A stretch of 64,000 bases of DNA, taken from contig NZ_QXQT01000004.1 of assembly GCF_003660395.1 (NCBI RefSeq), positions 1-64,000 of the forward strand, given 5' to 3'. The stretch comes from Helicobacter vulpis (GTDB taxonomy: Bacteria; Campylobacterota; Campylobacteria; Campylobacterales; Helicobacteraceae). Shown in pieces: positions 27,531 to 36,421 of this stretch. Made by a program: the position numbers and the translations under genes. Position 1 is the stretch's first letter, and the number at the start of each line of letters is the position of its first letter. Under the pieces are notes generated by a model. The model was not told where the DNA came from and searched no databases. It was given only the letters and a program-made list of their open reading frames with translations.

Positions 27531-28538
27531 ATGATGAGTCTCCCTTTCATTGTCGCCGAGCTGAGTGCTAACCATGCCAAATCCCTAGAGATCGCGCTTA
27601 AATCCCTCGCATGCATTAAGGCTATCGGGGCTGATGCGGCCAAGCTCCAAACCTACACCCCCGATTGCCTCACTCTGAATGTCCACAAACCCCCCTTCAT
27701 CATTGAAGGCACTCTATGGGATCAACAGAGTTTGTACCAGCTCTACGAACGCGCGTGCATGCCCTTAGAATGGCATGGCGAACTCTTTGCTTGCGCTAAG
27801 AGTTTGGGTTTGGAGCTGTTTAGCTCGGTCTTTAGCCTCAAGGGCTTAGAACTCCTAGAAAAGTTAAATTGCCCTAGGTATAAAATCGCTAGCTTTGAGA
27901 TCACGCATTTAGAACTCATCGCCCAAGTGGCCAGTACGCAAAAACCCGTGATCCTCTCTACAGGGATCGCCACGCATACAGAAATCCTAGACGCTCTGCA
28001 AGCTTGTTACCAAGCCAATAACTCCCAAATCACTCTGTTACACTGCACCAGCGCCTATCCAGCTCCCCTACAAGAGGCCAACTTAGCCGCCATGCCCAAT
28101 TTGGGCAGACGCTATGGAGTCGCCTATGGCTTGAGCGATCACACCTTGGGTGCTTTAAGCGCGATCATCGCCACAACGCTCAAAGCGAGCATGATTGAAA
28201 AACATTTTATTTTGGATAAAAGCATTCAGAGTGTGGACAACGCCTTTAGCATGGACGCTAAGGAATTTGCCCAAATGATCGCCCAAGTGCGCGACACCCA
28301 TTTGGCTTTGGGTCCAAAAGAGGGGGCGCGCACCTCCACCCAGGGGCGCCAATTTGCCAGAAGCTTGTTTATCACCAAAGCCCTTAAAAAGGGCGAAGTG
28401 CTCACCAAAGCACACCTCCAAGCTTTGCGCCCCAACGCAGGATTGCCCCCAAAACTCCTCCCCCAAGTCTTGGGCAAGAAAGCCACCAGAGATTTAGAAT
28501 ACGCCCATCCCCTCGCCCTCCAAGATGTAAAACCCTAA
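27531..28538 (+). CDS. pseI: pseudaminic acid synthase
   Basis: PseI condenses the free 2,4-diacetamido altrose sugar with PEP to give pseudaminic acid. The 335-residue protein has the NeuB-type barrel with IVAELSANHAKSLEIAL at the N-terminus, GADAAKLQTYTPD, KIASFEI, ILSTGIAT, LLHCTSAYPAP, YGLSDHT and EKHFILDKS (metal-binding His). A C-terminal SAF (antifreeze-like) domain starts near residue 275 (FITKALKKGEVLTKAHLQAL). Two adjacent ATG codons open the gene. In H. pylori 26695 this gene is remote from pseFGH; here it is the fourth gene of a pseF-G-H-I unit. Its stop overlaps fur by 4 bases tail to tail. Confidence 0.93.
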   Translation: MMSLPFIVAELSANHAKSLEIALKSLACIKAIGADAAKLQTYTPDCLTLNVHKPPFIIEGTLWDQQSLYQLYERACMPLEWHGELFACAKSLGLELFSSVFSLKGLELLEKLNCPRYKIASFEITHLELIAQVASTQKPVILSTGIATHTEILDALQACYQANNSQITLLHCTSAYPAPLQEANLAAMPNLGRRYGVAYGLSDHTLGALSAIIATTLKASMIEKHFILDKSIQSVDNAFSMDAKEFAQMIAQVRDTHLALGPKEGARTSTQGRQFARSLFITKALKKGEVLTKAHLQALRPNAGLPPKLLPQVLGKKATRDLEYAHPLALQDVKP

Positions 28539-28990
28539 TCGCGCCCTTGTGCCAAGCACTTGGCGCACACCACAAACATTTTCATGTCATGGCTTACTAA
28601 CTTGGCTTGAAACTGTTTAGCCACCTCCATTTGACGCTCCTCAATTTGAGGGTCTACAAACTCAATAATCTCACCGCATTGCAGGCAGATAATATGATCG
28701 TGATGTTCTTTGGCAGCAATTTCGTAGCGGCGGCCATTTTTATTAGTCTCTAGGGTATAAATAAAGCGTTCTTTTTCCAAAAAATTTAGAATACGGTAGA
28801 CAGAGGAAATACTCGTATTCTTGTCGCTCAAACGGATACTTTGGGTGATTTCTTCAGGACTTAAATGTGTCCCGCTCTTGTAAAGAACGCTCACAACTTC
28901 TTCACGTTGTTTGGAATTTTTCAGACCATTTTTTCTAATTGAGACTCGCAAACGCTCTAAAATAGACTCTAGGGTTTCTAAGCGGCGCAT
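28535..28990 (-). CDS. fur: ferric uptake regulator
   Basis: Fur is the iron-responsive DNA-binding regulator that in Helicobacter acts in both iron-bound and iron-free forms. The 151-residue protein starts MRRLETLESILERLR, has the winged helix (NSKQREEVVSVLYKSGTHLSPEEIT and SISSVYRILNFLEK), the His-rich metal site EHHDHIICLQCGEIIEF, and a second CxxC (CAKC) near the end. The N-terminal extension of about 10 residues before the HTH is a Helicobacter/Campylobacter trait. The start at 28990 has AAGGAG seven bases upstream; an ATG two codons earlier is less likely. The FecA-type receptor in this window is a natural target by knowledge of the family. Confidence 0.96.
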   Translation of the reverse strand: MRRLETLESILERLRVSIRKNGLKNSKQREEVVSVLYKSGTHLSPEEITQSIRLSDKNTSISSVYRILNFLEKERFIYTLETNKNGRRYEIAAKEHHDHIICLQCGEIIEFVDPQIEERQMEVAKQFQAKLVSHDMKMFVVCAKCLAQGRD

Positions 28991-29117
28991 GAACACTCCT
29001 TAACTTGCTAATCCAAATGTATTAAATTACGAATCACTCTCTATGGTAACATCATTTCTTAAACATGAATAAACAAGCCCATGTATTTGAGATTTGCTTA
29101 TTTTTACAAAATTTGGC

Positions 29118-29123
29118 TACAAT
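29118..29123 (+). promoter_or_regulatory. candidate -10 box for rpmE
   Basis: TACAAT in extended -10 context GGCTACAATCC lies 26 bases before the rpmE ATG. The fur-rpmE spacer (28991-29149) is otherwise AT-rich, with TATTAAATTACGAA at about 29020 where fur autoregulation would be expected; I could not mark a definite operator. Confidence 0.45.
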
Positions 29124-29149
29124 CCCGAAAAACTTTGTGGAGAGTTAGC

Positions 29150-29353
29150 ATGAAAAAGGGAATCCACCCGGATTATATCCCCTGTAAGGTTACTTGTGTT
29201 ACCAGTGGTAAACAAATTGAAGTGTTGAGCACAAAGAGCGAATTGCGCATTGACATTTCTAGCTTTTGCCACCCTTTTTATACCGGGAGCGACAAGATCG
29301 CCGACACCACAGGGCGCGTGGAGAGATTCCGACAAAAATACAAAATGCAGTAA
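29150..29353 (+). CDS. rpmE: 50S ribosomal protein L31
   Basis: L31 is a small late-assembly protein bridging the subunits. The 67-residue product starts MKKGIHPDYIPCKVTCVTSG and ends CHPFYTGSDKIADTTGRVERFRQKY. It keeps three Cys residues (PCKVTC and FCHPF), so it is the zinc-binding (C+) form or nearly so. Start chosen at ATG 29150 after GGAGAG. The rsmI gene begins 1 base after its stop. Confidence 0.95.
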   Translation: MKKGIHPDYIPCKVTCVTSGKQIEVLSTKSELRIDISSFCHPFYTGSDKIADTTGRVERFRQKYKMQ

Positions 29354-29354
29354 T

Positions 29355-30197
29355 TTGCTAAGTCTGCTCCCCACTCCCATAGGCAATCTTAGGGACATTA
29401 CTTTGCGCACCCTCGATACTTTGGCAAGTTGCGATACATTGCTATGTGAGGATGTGCGCGTTACGAAGCGTTTATTCTTCTTGCTTTCCCAAGGGGGTAT
29501 TCTTAAAATGCCTTCCAAGCCCCTGCATTCTTTGCATTCCCATAACCAAGAGGGTTTTTTGGCCCAAGTGGGGCATGGGTTTTTTACAAACCAGCATGTG
29601 GGTTATTTGAGCGATGCAGGGATGCCCTGTGTGAGCGACCCGGGGGCTAGACTGGTGCGCTTTGCTCAAGAGCATGGCATTGATTACGAGGTCCTGCCCG
29701 GTGCTAGTGCCTGTGTGAGTGCTTACAGCGCGAGTGGTTTTGACATTAAAGCTTTCCATTTTGTGGGGTTTTTGCCTCCTAAGAGTGCAGATCGGCGCGC
29801 CAAGATCGCCAAACTCATTGCCAGTGTTGCGGCCTTGCAAACAGAAATAGCATGCGTGATTTATGAGAGCCCTAAGCGTCTGTTAGACACTTTGGGCGAC
29901 TTGGCCTTGATGGTCCCTGATGATCTGATCTTTGCGATCAAAGAGATGACAAAGCTCCATGAACAACACCACTGCGGTAAGATTCTGGAGGTGTATGAAA
30001 AGTTCAAGGCCCTGCCCCCTACAGTCTTGCGGGGTGAGTGGGTGCTGGTGTGTGCTTTGCGCCCTCGCTCTCAGTCTGTTTTGTCTTATCAAGAGATCGC
30101 AGACATGGACTTGCCCCCCAAGATCAAGGCTAAGTTGCTGGCCAAACTCAAGGGAGTATCCTCCAAGCTTCTTTATGCCTCGGGCATGCGGGCATGA
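29355..30197 (+). CDS. rsmI: 16S rRNA 2'-O-ribose C1402 methyltransferase
   Basis: RsmI methylates the 2'-O of C1402 in the ribosomal P-site region using SAM. The 280-residue protein has the tetrapyrrole-methylase fold: LPTPIGNLRDITLRTLD, CEDVRVTKRL, GYLSDAGMPCVSDPGARLVRFA and PGASACVSAYSASGF, then FYGFLPPKS-like VGFLPPKSADRRAKI and IYESPKRLLDTL. The start is TTG at 29355, right after the rpmE stop; it gives the family N-terminus (MLSLLPTPIGN). The ATG at 29250 lies inside rpmE and would add an unrelated extension. It overlaps rlmB by 4 bases. Confidence 0.9.
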   Translation: MLSLLPTPIGNLRDITLRTLDTLASCDTLLCEDVRVTKRLFFLLSQGGILKMPSKPLHSLHSHNQEGFLAQVGHGFFTNQHVGYLSDAGMPCVSDPGARLVRFAQEHGIDYEVLPGASACVSAYSASGFDIKAFHFVGFLPPKSADRRAKIAKLIASVAALQTEIACVIYESPKRLLDTLGDLALMVPDDLIFAIKEMTKLHEQHHCGKILEVYEKFKALPPTVLRGEWVLVCALRPRSQSVLSYQEIADMDLPPKIKAKLLAKLKGVSSKLLYASGMRA

Positions 30198-30877
30198 TTG
30201 TTTTTGGAAAACAGGTGCTCTTGCACCTCTTGGCGTACCATCCCAGTATGATACTGGAATGGTACTTGGCTAAACAAGTGGACAAAGTGCTCTTTGCGCG
30301 CTTGTGTGCCCATGCTAGTAAATACGATCGCCCCATCATGCGTGTGGACACCCAAAAAGCCCAAGCGATGGCAAGGGGAGGTAACCATCAGGGGTTTTTA
30401 GCCAAAGTGTGCCCCCCTAAGAGCACTTCTTTAGCCACACTCAAGTGCTCTAATAAACTCTTGGTGCTGTGTGGCTTAAGTGATGTGGGGAATGTAGGGG
30501 CGTTGTTTCGCAGTGTGGCGTGTTTAGGCTTTGAGGGGGTGGTGATGGACACACCCCTGCCTTATGAAGGTTTGGCGCGCACAAGCATGGGTGCGCTCTA
30601 TGAAGTGCCCTTTTGCGTGTACGCGCGTGTATTGGACGCAATACAGGAACTCAAAAGCGCAGGAATGCGTTGTTATGGGGCGCACACACAGGGGCATGAT
30701 GTGCGTCAAGTGGCTTTTGAGCCTCCTTTGGCCATTTTTTTAGGGAGCGAGGGAGCGGGGCTAGCCCCCAAAATCTTGCGCAAAATGGATCAGGTTGTGT
30801 GCATTGGCATGCATGGCAATATCGGATCACTCAATGTGAGTGTGGCCGGAGCAATTATGATGGATAGGACACAATAA
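30194..30877 (+). CDS. rlmB: 23S rRNA 2'-O-methyltransferase, TrmH/RlmB type
   Basis: A SPOUT-family RNA methyltransferase with a trefoil knot; the likely target is G2251 of 23S rRNA, though the exact nucleotide cannot be told from sequence. The 227-residue protein shows the three motifs: NVGALFRSVACLGFEGV (motif 1), IFLGSEGAGLAPKIL (motif 2) and IGSLNVSVAGAIMM (motif 3). The N-terminal about 75 residues form the substrate-binding domain (KQVLLHLL, GGNHQGFLAKV). Overlaps rsmI by 4 bases and shares one base with the next gene. Confidence 0.9.
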   Translation: MIVFGKQVLLHLLAYHPSMILEWYLAKQVDKVLFARLCAHASKYDRPIMRVDTQKAQAMARGGNHQGFLAKVCPPKSTSLATLKCSNKLLVLCGLSDVGNVGALFRSVACLGFEGVVMDTPLPYEGLARTSMGALYEVPFCVYARVLDAIQELKSAGMRCYGAHTQGHDVRQVAFEPPLAIFLGSEGAGLAPKILRKMDQVVCIGMHGNIGSLNVSVAGAIMMDRTQ

Positions 30878-31836
30878 TGGACGAACAGGCAAAGCTGGCA
30901 GAATTAGACAAGAATTTGGCGATCTTAAAAGAAAAAGGGGTTACTGAAATTGCCCAAACCACTAAGATCGCCAACCCTAAGATCAACGCGATTTTAGAAA
31001 AACGTTTTGAGGACCTACAACGCGTGCACGCGGTGGGCTTTATTCAGATTTTAGAAAAGGAATATGGTCTTAACCTAGGCCAATGGCTTATGGAGTACGA
31101 CAAGAGTCTTTTTGTCAAGCCCTCCCTAGAGGACAAGGGCAGTACTCCCGAAGAATCGCCCTTTGTCAACACCCCGCGCTCAGATCCTGAAGCACTCGCC
31201 TCCTTCCAGCCTAAGAAAACTTCTAAATGGGCATGGGTTTTGCCCCTGATCTTGTTGATAGGGGCTGGGGGATATGTCTATTACAGCAGATACGCTTCTC
31301 CACAAAAAGCAGCCCAGCAGATCACTCCCCCGCCTCCAAGCACTCCTTTAGAAAGCAACGCGCCCAAACCAAACACCCCTGCGCAAGCACAGCCCACCCC
31401 CCCTCCAACACAATCTAGCACACAAGTTGCTTCCCCGGCTGACCAACAAATCCCTTCTTTAGAAAGCCCTCCAACCCAAGAGAACAAGCTACAGGCAAAC
31501 CCTCAAGCCCAAGAGTCCTCTACTTCAGAGGATTCTAAGCAGGAGATTCCTCTTGATAAGTCTAAAGTGATTGTGATCACCCCCAAAGAGGAAATTTGGA
31601 TGGAAACCATCGATCTGAGCAATAAGAAAAAGAGTCAAGTTACTATTAAGGATCCTTTGATCTTAGAAACTAAGGGGCATAAGTGGCTTTTAGCCTTTGG
31701 GCATGGGAAAGTGTCTCTAGAGGCCAATGGACAGGTTTCTGATTTCCATCAAGAAAAGCCTTTAAGACTTTTATACACTCCTAAAAATGGCTTGCGCCGT
31801 ATCAGTTATGCTCATTATCAAGAACGGAGCAAGTAG
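30877..31836 (+). CDS. RodZ-like single-pass membrane protein
   Basis: A 319-residue protein arranged like RodZ: a cytoplasmic helical N-terminal domain (about 1-105, with KGVTEIAQTTKIANPKINAILEKRFEDL reading as a possible HTH), one membrane helix (WAWVLPLILLIGAGGYVYY, about 111-130), a long Pro/Gln/Ser-rich periplasmic linker (about 135-225) and a C-terminal beta-rich domain (KVIVITPKEEIWMETIDLS onward) resembling the DUF4115 domain. RodZ links MreB to the elongation machinery. Family assignment is by architecture and motif memory. It begins on the last base of rlmB (AATAATGG arrangement). Confidence 0.65.
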   Translation: MDEQAKLAELDKNLAILKEKGVTEIAQTTKIANPKINAILEKRFEDLQRVHAVGFIQILEKEYGLNLGQWLMEYDKSLFVKPSLEDKGSTPEESPFVNTPRSDPEALASFQPKKTSKWAWVLPLILLIGAGGYVYYSRYASPQKAAQQITPPPPSTPLESNAPKPNTPAQAQPTPPPTQSSTQVASPADQQIPSLESPPTQENKLQANPQAQESSTSEDSKQEIPLDKSKVIVITPKEEIWMETIDLSNKKKSQVTIKDPLILETKGHKWLLAFGHGKVSLEANGQVSDFHQEKPLRLLYTPKNGLRRISYAHYQERSK

Positions 31837-31839
31837 ATT

Positions 31840-32670
31840 TTGAAAGCACTGGCATGCCTAGTGTTGTGGTTGAGCTGGCAAGGGTTTTTAGCAGGCGATG
31901 CTCTAGAAGACAAGATTAAAAACCTAACTGGGGAAAGATTTTATCAGACGAATAAAAATTTCATCACACGGGTATTTGCCAAGCGCGATAGCTTTTACAC
32001 GCAGGGGGAGTTGCGCGCTAGAAAGGTGGTGGACACCCTAAAAGAAAATGGGCTCTTGCCCTTGAAATTTGGCAAACCCAGTGTGTTGCAGGTGAGTTTT
32101 CAAGCAAAGACCACCCCCCTACTTCTGCTCAAAACTGCTCAAAGCGTGCTTGCGTCCATGGGCTATGCGTATTTCATGGTCTTAGAAGTGGATTACAAGG
32201 ACACATGGAGCAAAGCGATCTTCGCACTCAAAACCGAATACGCCCTAGACCCCACTCTCATTGCTTCGCTATTTGCCAAAAAGGGTTTTGTGTTTACAGA
32301 TTTAGAACGCCATAGTTTGCAAGATTGGGTGTATTATTTTGGAGTGCGCACCCCTAAAATTGCCAATAGTGCGACCATCATCCCCTCGGGCAATTACCTA
32401 GCGCTTAAGGAAATCAGCGGGGAGTATTGGTTAGACATGGGCTATAGCGGACGCTTGCACATTGTGGCCAATACAAACACATGGCATCCCCAAATTAGCT
32501 TTTTTGATGAATCCTTACGCATGCTGGACTTCACCCATAGTACCACTCCTACCTCCCAAATCAGCGTAGATATTCCCAATCGAGTGCGCTTCATTAAAGT
32601 TAGCGACATGAAAAACCCCCTGATTCTCAAGGCGGGTATCAAGGTGCTGTTAGAACCTCTAAAGCGTTAA
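31840..32670 (+). CDS. hypothetical exported protein
   Basis: A 276-residue protein with an N-terminal signal peptide (MKALACLVLWLSWQGFLAGDA) and no other hydrophobic segment, so it is probably periplasmic. The rest has no motif I recognise; it includes ERFYQTNKNFITRVFAKRDSFY and a beta-rich C-terminal half. An equivalent gene occupies the same place after rlmB and the RodZ-like gene in H. pylori. It starts at TTG 31840, three bases after the previous stop, so it is probably co-translated with it. Function unknown. Confidence 0.75.
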   Translation: MKALACLVLWLSWQGFLAGDALEDKIKNLTGERFYQTNKNFITRVFAKRDSFYTQGELRARKVVDTLKENGLLPLKFGKPSVLQVSFQAKTTPLLLLKTAQSVLASMGYAYFMVLEVDYKDTWSKAIFALKTEYALDPTLIASLFAKKGFVFTDLERHSLQDWVYYFGVRTPKIANSATIIPSGNYLALKEISGEYWLDMGYSGRLHIVANTNTWHPQISFFDESLRMLDFTHSTTPTSQISVDIPNRVRFIKVSDMKNPLILKAGIKVLLEPLKR

Positions 32671-32698
32671 CAAGGGGCTTTATGTTATCATAGTACCC

Positions 32699-32704
32699 TA
32701 AAAT
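32699..32704 (+). promoter_or_regulatory. candidate -10 box for the yceI-hemL unit
   Basis: TAAAAT (in CCCTAAAATCAC) lies 18 bases upstream of the YceI-family ATG and TATCAT about 13 bases further upstream is an alternative. AAGGGAG precedes the start codon. Confidence 0.35.
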
Positions 32705-32722
32705 CACATCAAGGGAGTTTTT

Positions 32723-33277
32723 ATGAAAAAAGTTGTTCTAGGCGCGTTCTTGGTTTCTTGTCTTGCGCATGCCACGACCATCGACACGGGCAAGCTAAGC
32801 ATGAGTTTTACGGCGTTTAAAACTCCCAAGAAGGCGGGGGTTGAGGGCACTTTTGCTGGGGTCAACTACCGCTTTAATAAGGACACCTCCAGCGTGGCGC
32901 ACATGCTGGACAAGGCCAGCGCTACCATCGATGTGTCGCATGTCGATTTGCACGATGAACTCAAAAGTAAAAATGTCAAGGAAGCCTTTTTTGACCTCTT
33001 TAAAGACAAGAACCTAAAGGTAACTTTTAGGAATGTTGTGGCGGGCGAAAATCAGGGTACAATTCTGGCCAGTGTACGCATGAATGGCAGGAGTGTGAAA
33101 GTACCCATGAGTTACACCATAGAAAATAATGAGTTGGTGGCTACGGGGGTTTTGGATGTGCTAGAATTTGGGCTCAAAGACGCGCTACAAAAGCTCGCCA
33201 AGGCATGTGAAGCCCAACATGAAAAATTAACTTGGTCGCAGGTCAAAATCACTTTCAAAGCAGGTCTTAAAGACTGA
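32723..33277 (+). CDS. yceI: YceI-family periplasmic protein
   Basis: A 184-residue exported protein of the YceI lipocalin-like family, whose members bind isoprenoid or amide ligands and are induced by acid or base stress in other bacteria. The N-terminus is a signal peptide ([17 protein letters not shown]). The body has the typical pattern [32 protein letters not shown], and [29 protein letters not shown]. It directly precedes hemL (shares one base with its ATG) as in H. pylori. Confidence 0.85.
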   Translation: MKKVVLGAFLVSCLAHATTIDTGKLSMSFTAFKTPKKAGVEGTFAGVNYRFNKDTSSVAHMLDKASATIDVSHVDLHDELKSKNVKEAFFDLFKDKNLKVTFRNVVAGENQGTILASVRMNGRSVKVPMSYTIENNELVATGVLDVLEFGLKDALQKLAKACEAQHEKLTWSQVKITFKAGLKD

Positions 33278-34593
33278 TGGCAAAAAAACAGCTGGGGCAC
33301 GCCCTGCTACACAGCATTAACGATTTTAATGAAGCTAAGCAGGTGATTGTAGGGGGGGTGAATTCTCCCGTTAGGGCGTTTCAAAGTGTGGGGGGTACAC
33401 CTCCCTTTATCTTTAAGGGGGAGGGCTATTCTCTTTATGATGTCGATGGCAATTCCTATGTAGATTTTGTCCAAAGCTGGGGACCCTTGCTTTTCGGGCA
33501 TGCTGATGGGCAAATTCAAGAGCGCGTGATTGAAGTTTTGCAAAGGGGGTTGAGTTTTGGCGCGCCCACAGAATTAGAAACCACTCTGGCTAAAAAAATC
33601 GTGCTCAGTTACGAGGGGGTAGAAAAGGTGCGCTTGGTGAATAGCGGCACAGAGGCGACCATGAGCGCGATCCGCCTAGCTAGGGCCTTTAGCCAAAAAG
33701 AGGACATTATCAAGTTTGAGGGGTGCTACCATGGACATAGCGATTCTTTGTTGGTGGGGGCCGGGAGTGGGTGTGCCACTTTTGGCGTGCCTAGCTCTTT
33801 GGGTGTGCCTAAAAATATCAGCCAACACACTTTAGTGGCGCGTTACAATGACATCGACTCGCTAAAGGCGTGTTTTCAAGCCAGCAATAATGTCGCCTGT
33901 GTCATCATCGAACCTATCGCGGGGAATATGGGCTTAGTACCCGCCCAATTGGAGTTTTTACAAGAACTCCATGTCCTATGCCAGCAACACCAAGCCGTGC
34001 TCATTTTTGATGAAGTGATGAGCGGTTTTAGGGCTTCAGCGAGCGGTTCACAGAGCTACCACCATTTGGTGCCAGATTTGGTTACCTTTGGGAAGGTGAT
34101 TGGGGGGGGCTTGCCTTTAGCGTGTTTTGGGGGCAAAGCTGAGATCATGGAATTATTAGCCCCTATGGGTGGAGTTTATCAGGCGGGTACTCTAAGTGGC
34201 AATCCAGTGGCTGTGGCTGCGGGCATTGTGGCGTTGGAAAAAATTGCCCAAGACCCTAAACTTTACTCTAGACTAGAAGCGCTCGCTTTGCGTTTCACAG
34301 AGGGGCTTGCGCGTGCGGCTACATCGCACCACATTGCCCTGCAAACTTGCGTGCGCGGAAGCATGTTTGGCTTTTTCTTTAGCGAACAAGAGGTGTGCGA
34401 TTTTGAGGATGCTAAATCTTCTAAGAGCGATCTCTATGCCACTTTTCATCAAAAAATGCTCCAAAAAGGGGTGTATCTTGCGCCCTCTGCTTTTGAGAGC
34501 GGCTTTATTTGCACGCCCATGCATGAAAATATCATCGATGCGTGCGTGCAAAAAGCCCAAGAGAGTTTTTCTGAAATGGCGCATGGCATCTGA
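33277..34593 (+). CDS. hemL: glutamate-1-semialdehyde 2,1-aminomutase
   Basis: A PLP enzyme that converts glutamate-1-semialdehyde to 5-aminolevulinate for heme synthesis by the C5 pathway. The 438-residue protein shows [27 protein letters not shown]-like [48 protein letters not shown] and the PLP lysine region [19 protein letters not shown] (about residue 265). Eight G in that last region (34102-34109) form a homopolymer but are in frame. Length is normal. Its 3' end overlaps the next gene by 11 bases. Confidence 0.96.
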   Translation: MAKKQLGHALLHSINDFNEAKQVIVGGVNSPVRAFQSVGGTPPFIFKGEGYSLYDVDGNSYVDFVQSWGPLLFGHADGQIQERVIEVLQRGLSFGAPTELETTLAKKIVLSYEGVEKVRLVNSGTEATMSAIRLARAFSQKEDIIKFEGCYHGHSDSLLVGAGSGCATFGVPSSLGVPKNISQHTLVARYNDIDSLKACFQASNNVACVIIEPIAGNMGLVPAQLEFLQELHVLCQQHQAVLIFDEVMSGFRASASGSQSYHHLVPDLVTFGKVIGGGLPLACFGGKAEIMELLAPMGGVYQAGTLSGNPVAVAAGIVALEKIAQDPKLYSRLEALALRFTEGLARAATSHHIALQTCVRGSMFGFFFSEQEVCDFEDAKSSKSDLYATFHQKMLQKGVYLAPSAFESGFICTPMHENIIDACVQKAQESFSEMAHGI

Positions 34594-34846
34594 ACCTAAA
34601 TTCAAGCGGATTGTAGAGGGGGCAAGCGTTTTAAGCTTAGGGATCTCTATTGTGGTCGCGGTGTTCATCGGAATTGGGATTGGCTATGGACTCAAGCATC
34701 TAACTGGCATCGCATGGTTGTTTTGGCTGGGGGTTTTTTGGGGAGTGGGGGGGGCGATCCTCAATGTCTATAAAGCGTATAAGCGGGCTAAAAAAGACCT
34801 AGACGCGTTGGCCAATGACCCCAAGTACAAAGATCGCGATGTGTAG
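34583..34846 (+). CDS. AtpZ/AtpI-type small membrane protein
   Basis: An 87-residue protein with two hydrophobic segments ([22 protein letters not shown] and [21 protein letters not shown]) separated by a short loop KHLTG, followed by a basic tail [10 protein letters not shown]. This is the pattern of AtpZ/AtpI proteins, which assist assembly or act as ion channels beside the F1Fo ATP synthase. Here it is not near atp genes; the same small gene follows hemL in H. pylori. Starts at ATG 34583 inside the end of hemL. Confidence 0.75.
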   Translation: MASEPKFKRIVEGASVLSLGISIVVAVFIGIGIGYGLKHLTGIAWLFWLGVFWGVGGAILNVYKAYKRAKKDLDALANDPKYKDRDV

Positions 34847-35210
34847 TTTGAAATGCGCGCTGTTCGTGCTCTTGTGCAATGTGGGGGGGGCGAGTGGAGT
34901 GGCTTATGGCTGGGGTGTTTTGGGCTTGCTGAATTTTGAAGTCGCTTTCATAGGTTTTTTACTCATCTTGATGATGGGGTATCAAAAACTCAAAAATGTC
35001 CTGCAAAACCCCAGCCAAAAAACCCCATCTAAATTTGTCTTGGGCGTGGAGTTGGGTTTAAGCTGGAAGAAGATGGGAGCTTATGCGCTATTTTTGGGCG
35101 CGCTTTTGGCACTCATGCACTTTAGACTATTTGTCCCTCTCCCCTATCTCTTGGGGCTGGGGGTGTGCTTGGGGAGCGCGCTAGGCATCTCTTTTTTCAA
35201 AAAACTCTAG
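34839..35210 (+). CDS. hypothetical membrane protein
   Basis: A 123-residue, mostly hydrophobic protein with about four membrane segments (for example WGVLGLLNFEVAFIGFLLILMM, YALFLGALLALMHF, PYLLGLGVCLGSALGISFF). No functional motif is visible. Start chosen at ATG 34839 overlapping the previous gene by 8 bases. An eight-G run (34883-34890) lies near its N-terminus, in frame. It ends convergent with ackA, overlapping it by 4 bases. Confidence 0.65.
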   Translation: MCSLKCALFVLLCNVGGASGVAYGWGVLGLLNFEVAFIGFLLILMMGYQKLKNVLQNPSQKTPSKFVLGVELGLSWKKMGAYALFLGALLALMHFRLFVPLPYLLGLGVCLGSALGISFFKKL

Positions 35211-36418
35211 ACGTTTTGGTGGAGTTTGTAGACGATCTTGGAAGTCTGGTTGGCGATCGCCCACTCTTCATTGGTGGGCACGCGTAAGATTTGTACCGCT
35301 GTATTGGGCTGACTTAGATTCACCACACCCTTGGGCAAGTTCTCATTGAGCTGCACATTGAGTACCATGCCAAAGTTTTCTAGATTAACACAAACCGCTT
35401 TGCGCAGGCGCGCGCAATTCTCTCCCACACCGCCTGTAAAGATCAGCGCGTCAATTCTACCTAGGGTAAGTAGGTAAGACCCAATGTATTTACGGATACG
35501 ATAGGCATACATGTCAAAGGCGAGTTTAGCTTTTTCATCGCCCTGCTCGATCAGCGCTTCCACACTGCGCATATCGCTTTTTCCACATAAGCCCTTTAAC
35601 CCACTTTCTTTATTCAGGACATCGTTGACTTCTTGCAAGCTCTTGTCCTGAATTTGCATGATATAACCTAACAAGGCTGGGTCTAAATCACCCGAGCGAG
35701 TCCCCATGATCAGGCCCTCCAAAGGGGTCAATCCCATAGATGTGTCTATGCTCCTGCCTTTTTCAATGGCGCACACGCTAGCCCCATTCCCTAAATGTAA
35801 AGAGATCGCGTTGAACTGGTCATAGGGGATGTCTAAAAACTTGGCTGCCTCCATCGCTACAAAATGGTGTGAAGTACCATGGAAGCCATAACGGCGCAAT
35901 TTATAAGTTTCATAGAGCTCATGGGGCAGGGCATAGGTAAAGGCATGAGGGGGGATTGTCTGGTGGAACGCGGTATCAAAGACGGCCACTTGAGGAATGT
36001 GAGGAGCGCGTTTCTTAAGGGCTTTGATTCCCCTTAAATGTGCAGGATTGTGTAGGGGGGCTAGGAAAGCGAGTTTTTCAATATGCCCAATAACACCATC
36101 ATCAATCAAGGTGGGTTCAATGAATAAATCTCCTCCATGCACCACGCGATGTCCCACCCCATCTACATGCCCCAAACTCTTTAACACTTCCAAATGGGCC
36201 AAGGTGTCTTCTATGTATTGCAAGCCTGCATCATAGGTAGGGATTTGCATACACTCTTTGGTGATCTGCGCATGCCCTAAATGGGTGTAGATCTGGGCTT
36301 GCGAACATTCCCCACCGATCTGTTCGACAATGCCTTTAGCCAATACGCTTTTTTTCTCCATATGGAACAGTTGGAATTTAATAGACGAACTCCCTAAATT
36401 TAACACGAGAATGTGCAT
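35207..36418 (-). CDS. ackA: acetate kinase
   Basis: Interconverts acetate plus ATP with acetyl phosphate plus ADP. The 403-residue protein has the ASKHA-fold motifs MHILVLNLGSSSIKFQLF, VGHRVVHGG, VAVFDTAFHQTIP, RRYGFHGTSHHFVA, ISLHLGNGASVCAIEKG, TPLEGLIMGTRSGDLDP and IDALIFTGGVGEN. Length is normal. It lies 3 bases downstream of pta on the same strand. In some H. pylori strains the pta-ackA pair is frameshifted; both genes are intact here. Confidence 0.96.
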   Translation of the reverse strand: MHILVLNLGSSSIKFQLFHMEKKSVLAKGIVEQIGGECSQAQIYTHLGHAQITKECMQIPTYDAGLQYIEDTLAHLEVLKSLGHVDGVGHRVVHGGDLFIEPTLIDDGVIGHIEKLAFLAPLHNPAHLRGIKALKKRAPHIPQVAVFDTAFHQTIPPHAFTYALPHELYETYKLRRYGFHGTSHHFVAMEAAKFLDIPYDQFNAISLHLGNGASVCAIEKGRSIDTSMGLTPLEGLIMGTRSGDLDPALLGYIMQIQDKSLQEVNDVLNKESGLKGLCGKSDMRSVEALIEQGDEKAKLAFDMYAYRIRKYIGSYLLTLGRIDALIFTGGVGENCARLRKAVCVNLENFGMVLNVQLNENLPKGVVNLSQPNTAVQILRVPTNEEWAIANQTSKIVYKLHQNV

Positions 36419-36421
36419 GTT

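Noticed and set aside
29250-29354. Extended N-terminus of rsmI from ATG 29250
   Set aside because: The extension overlaps rpmE almost entirely and is not like any RsmI N-terminus; TTG 29355 gives the family start.
34102-34109. G8 run in hemL as a phase-variation switch
   Set aside because: It encodes the conserved Gly-rich PLP-lysine loop of an essential enzyme and is in frame; the run is explained by the protein sequence.
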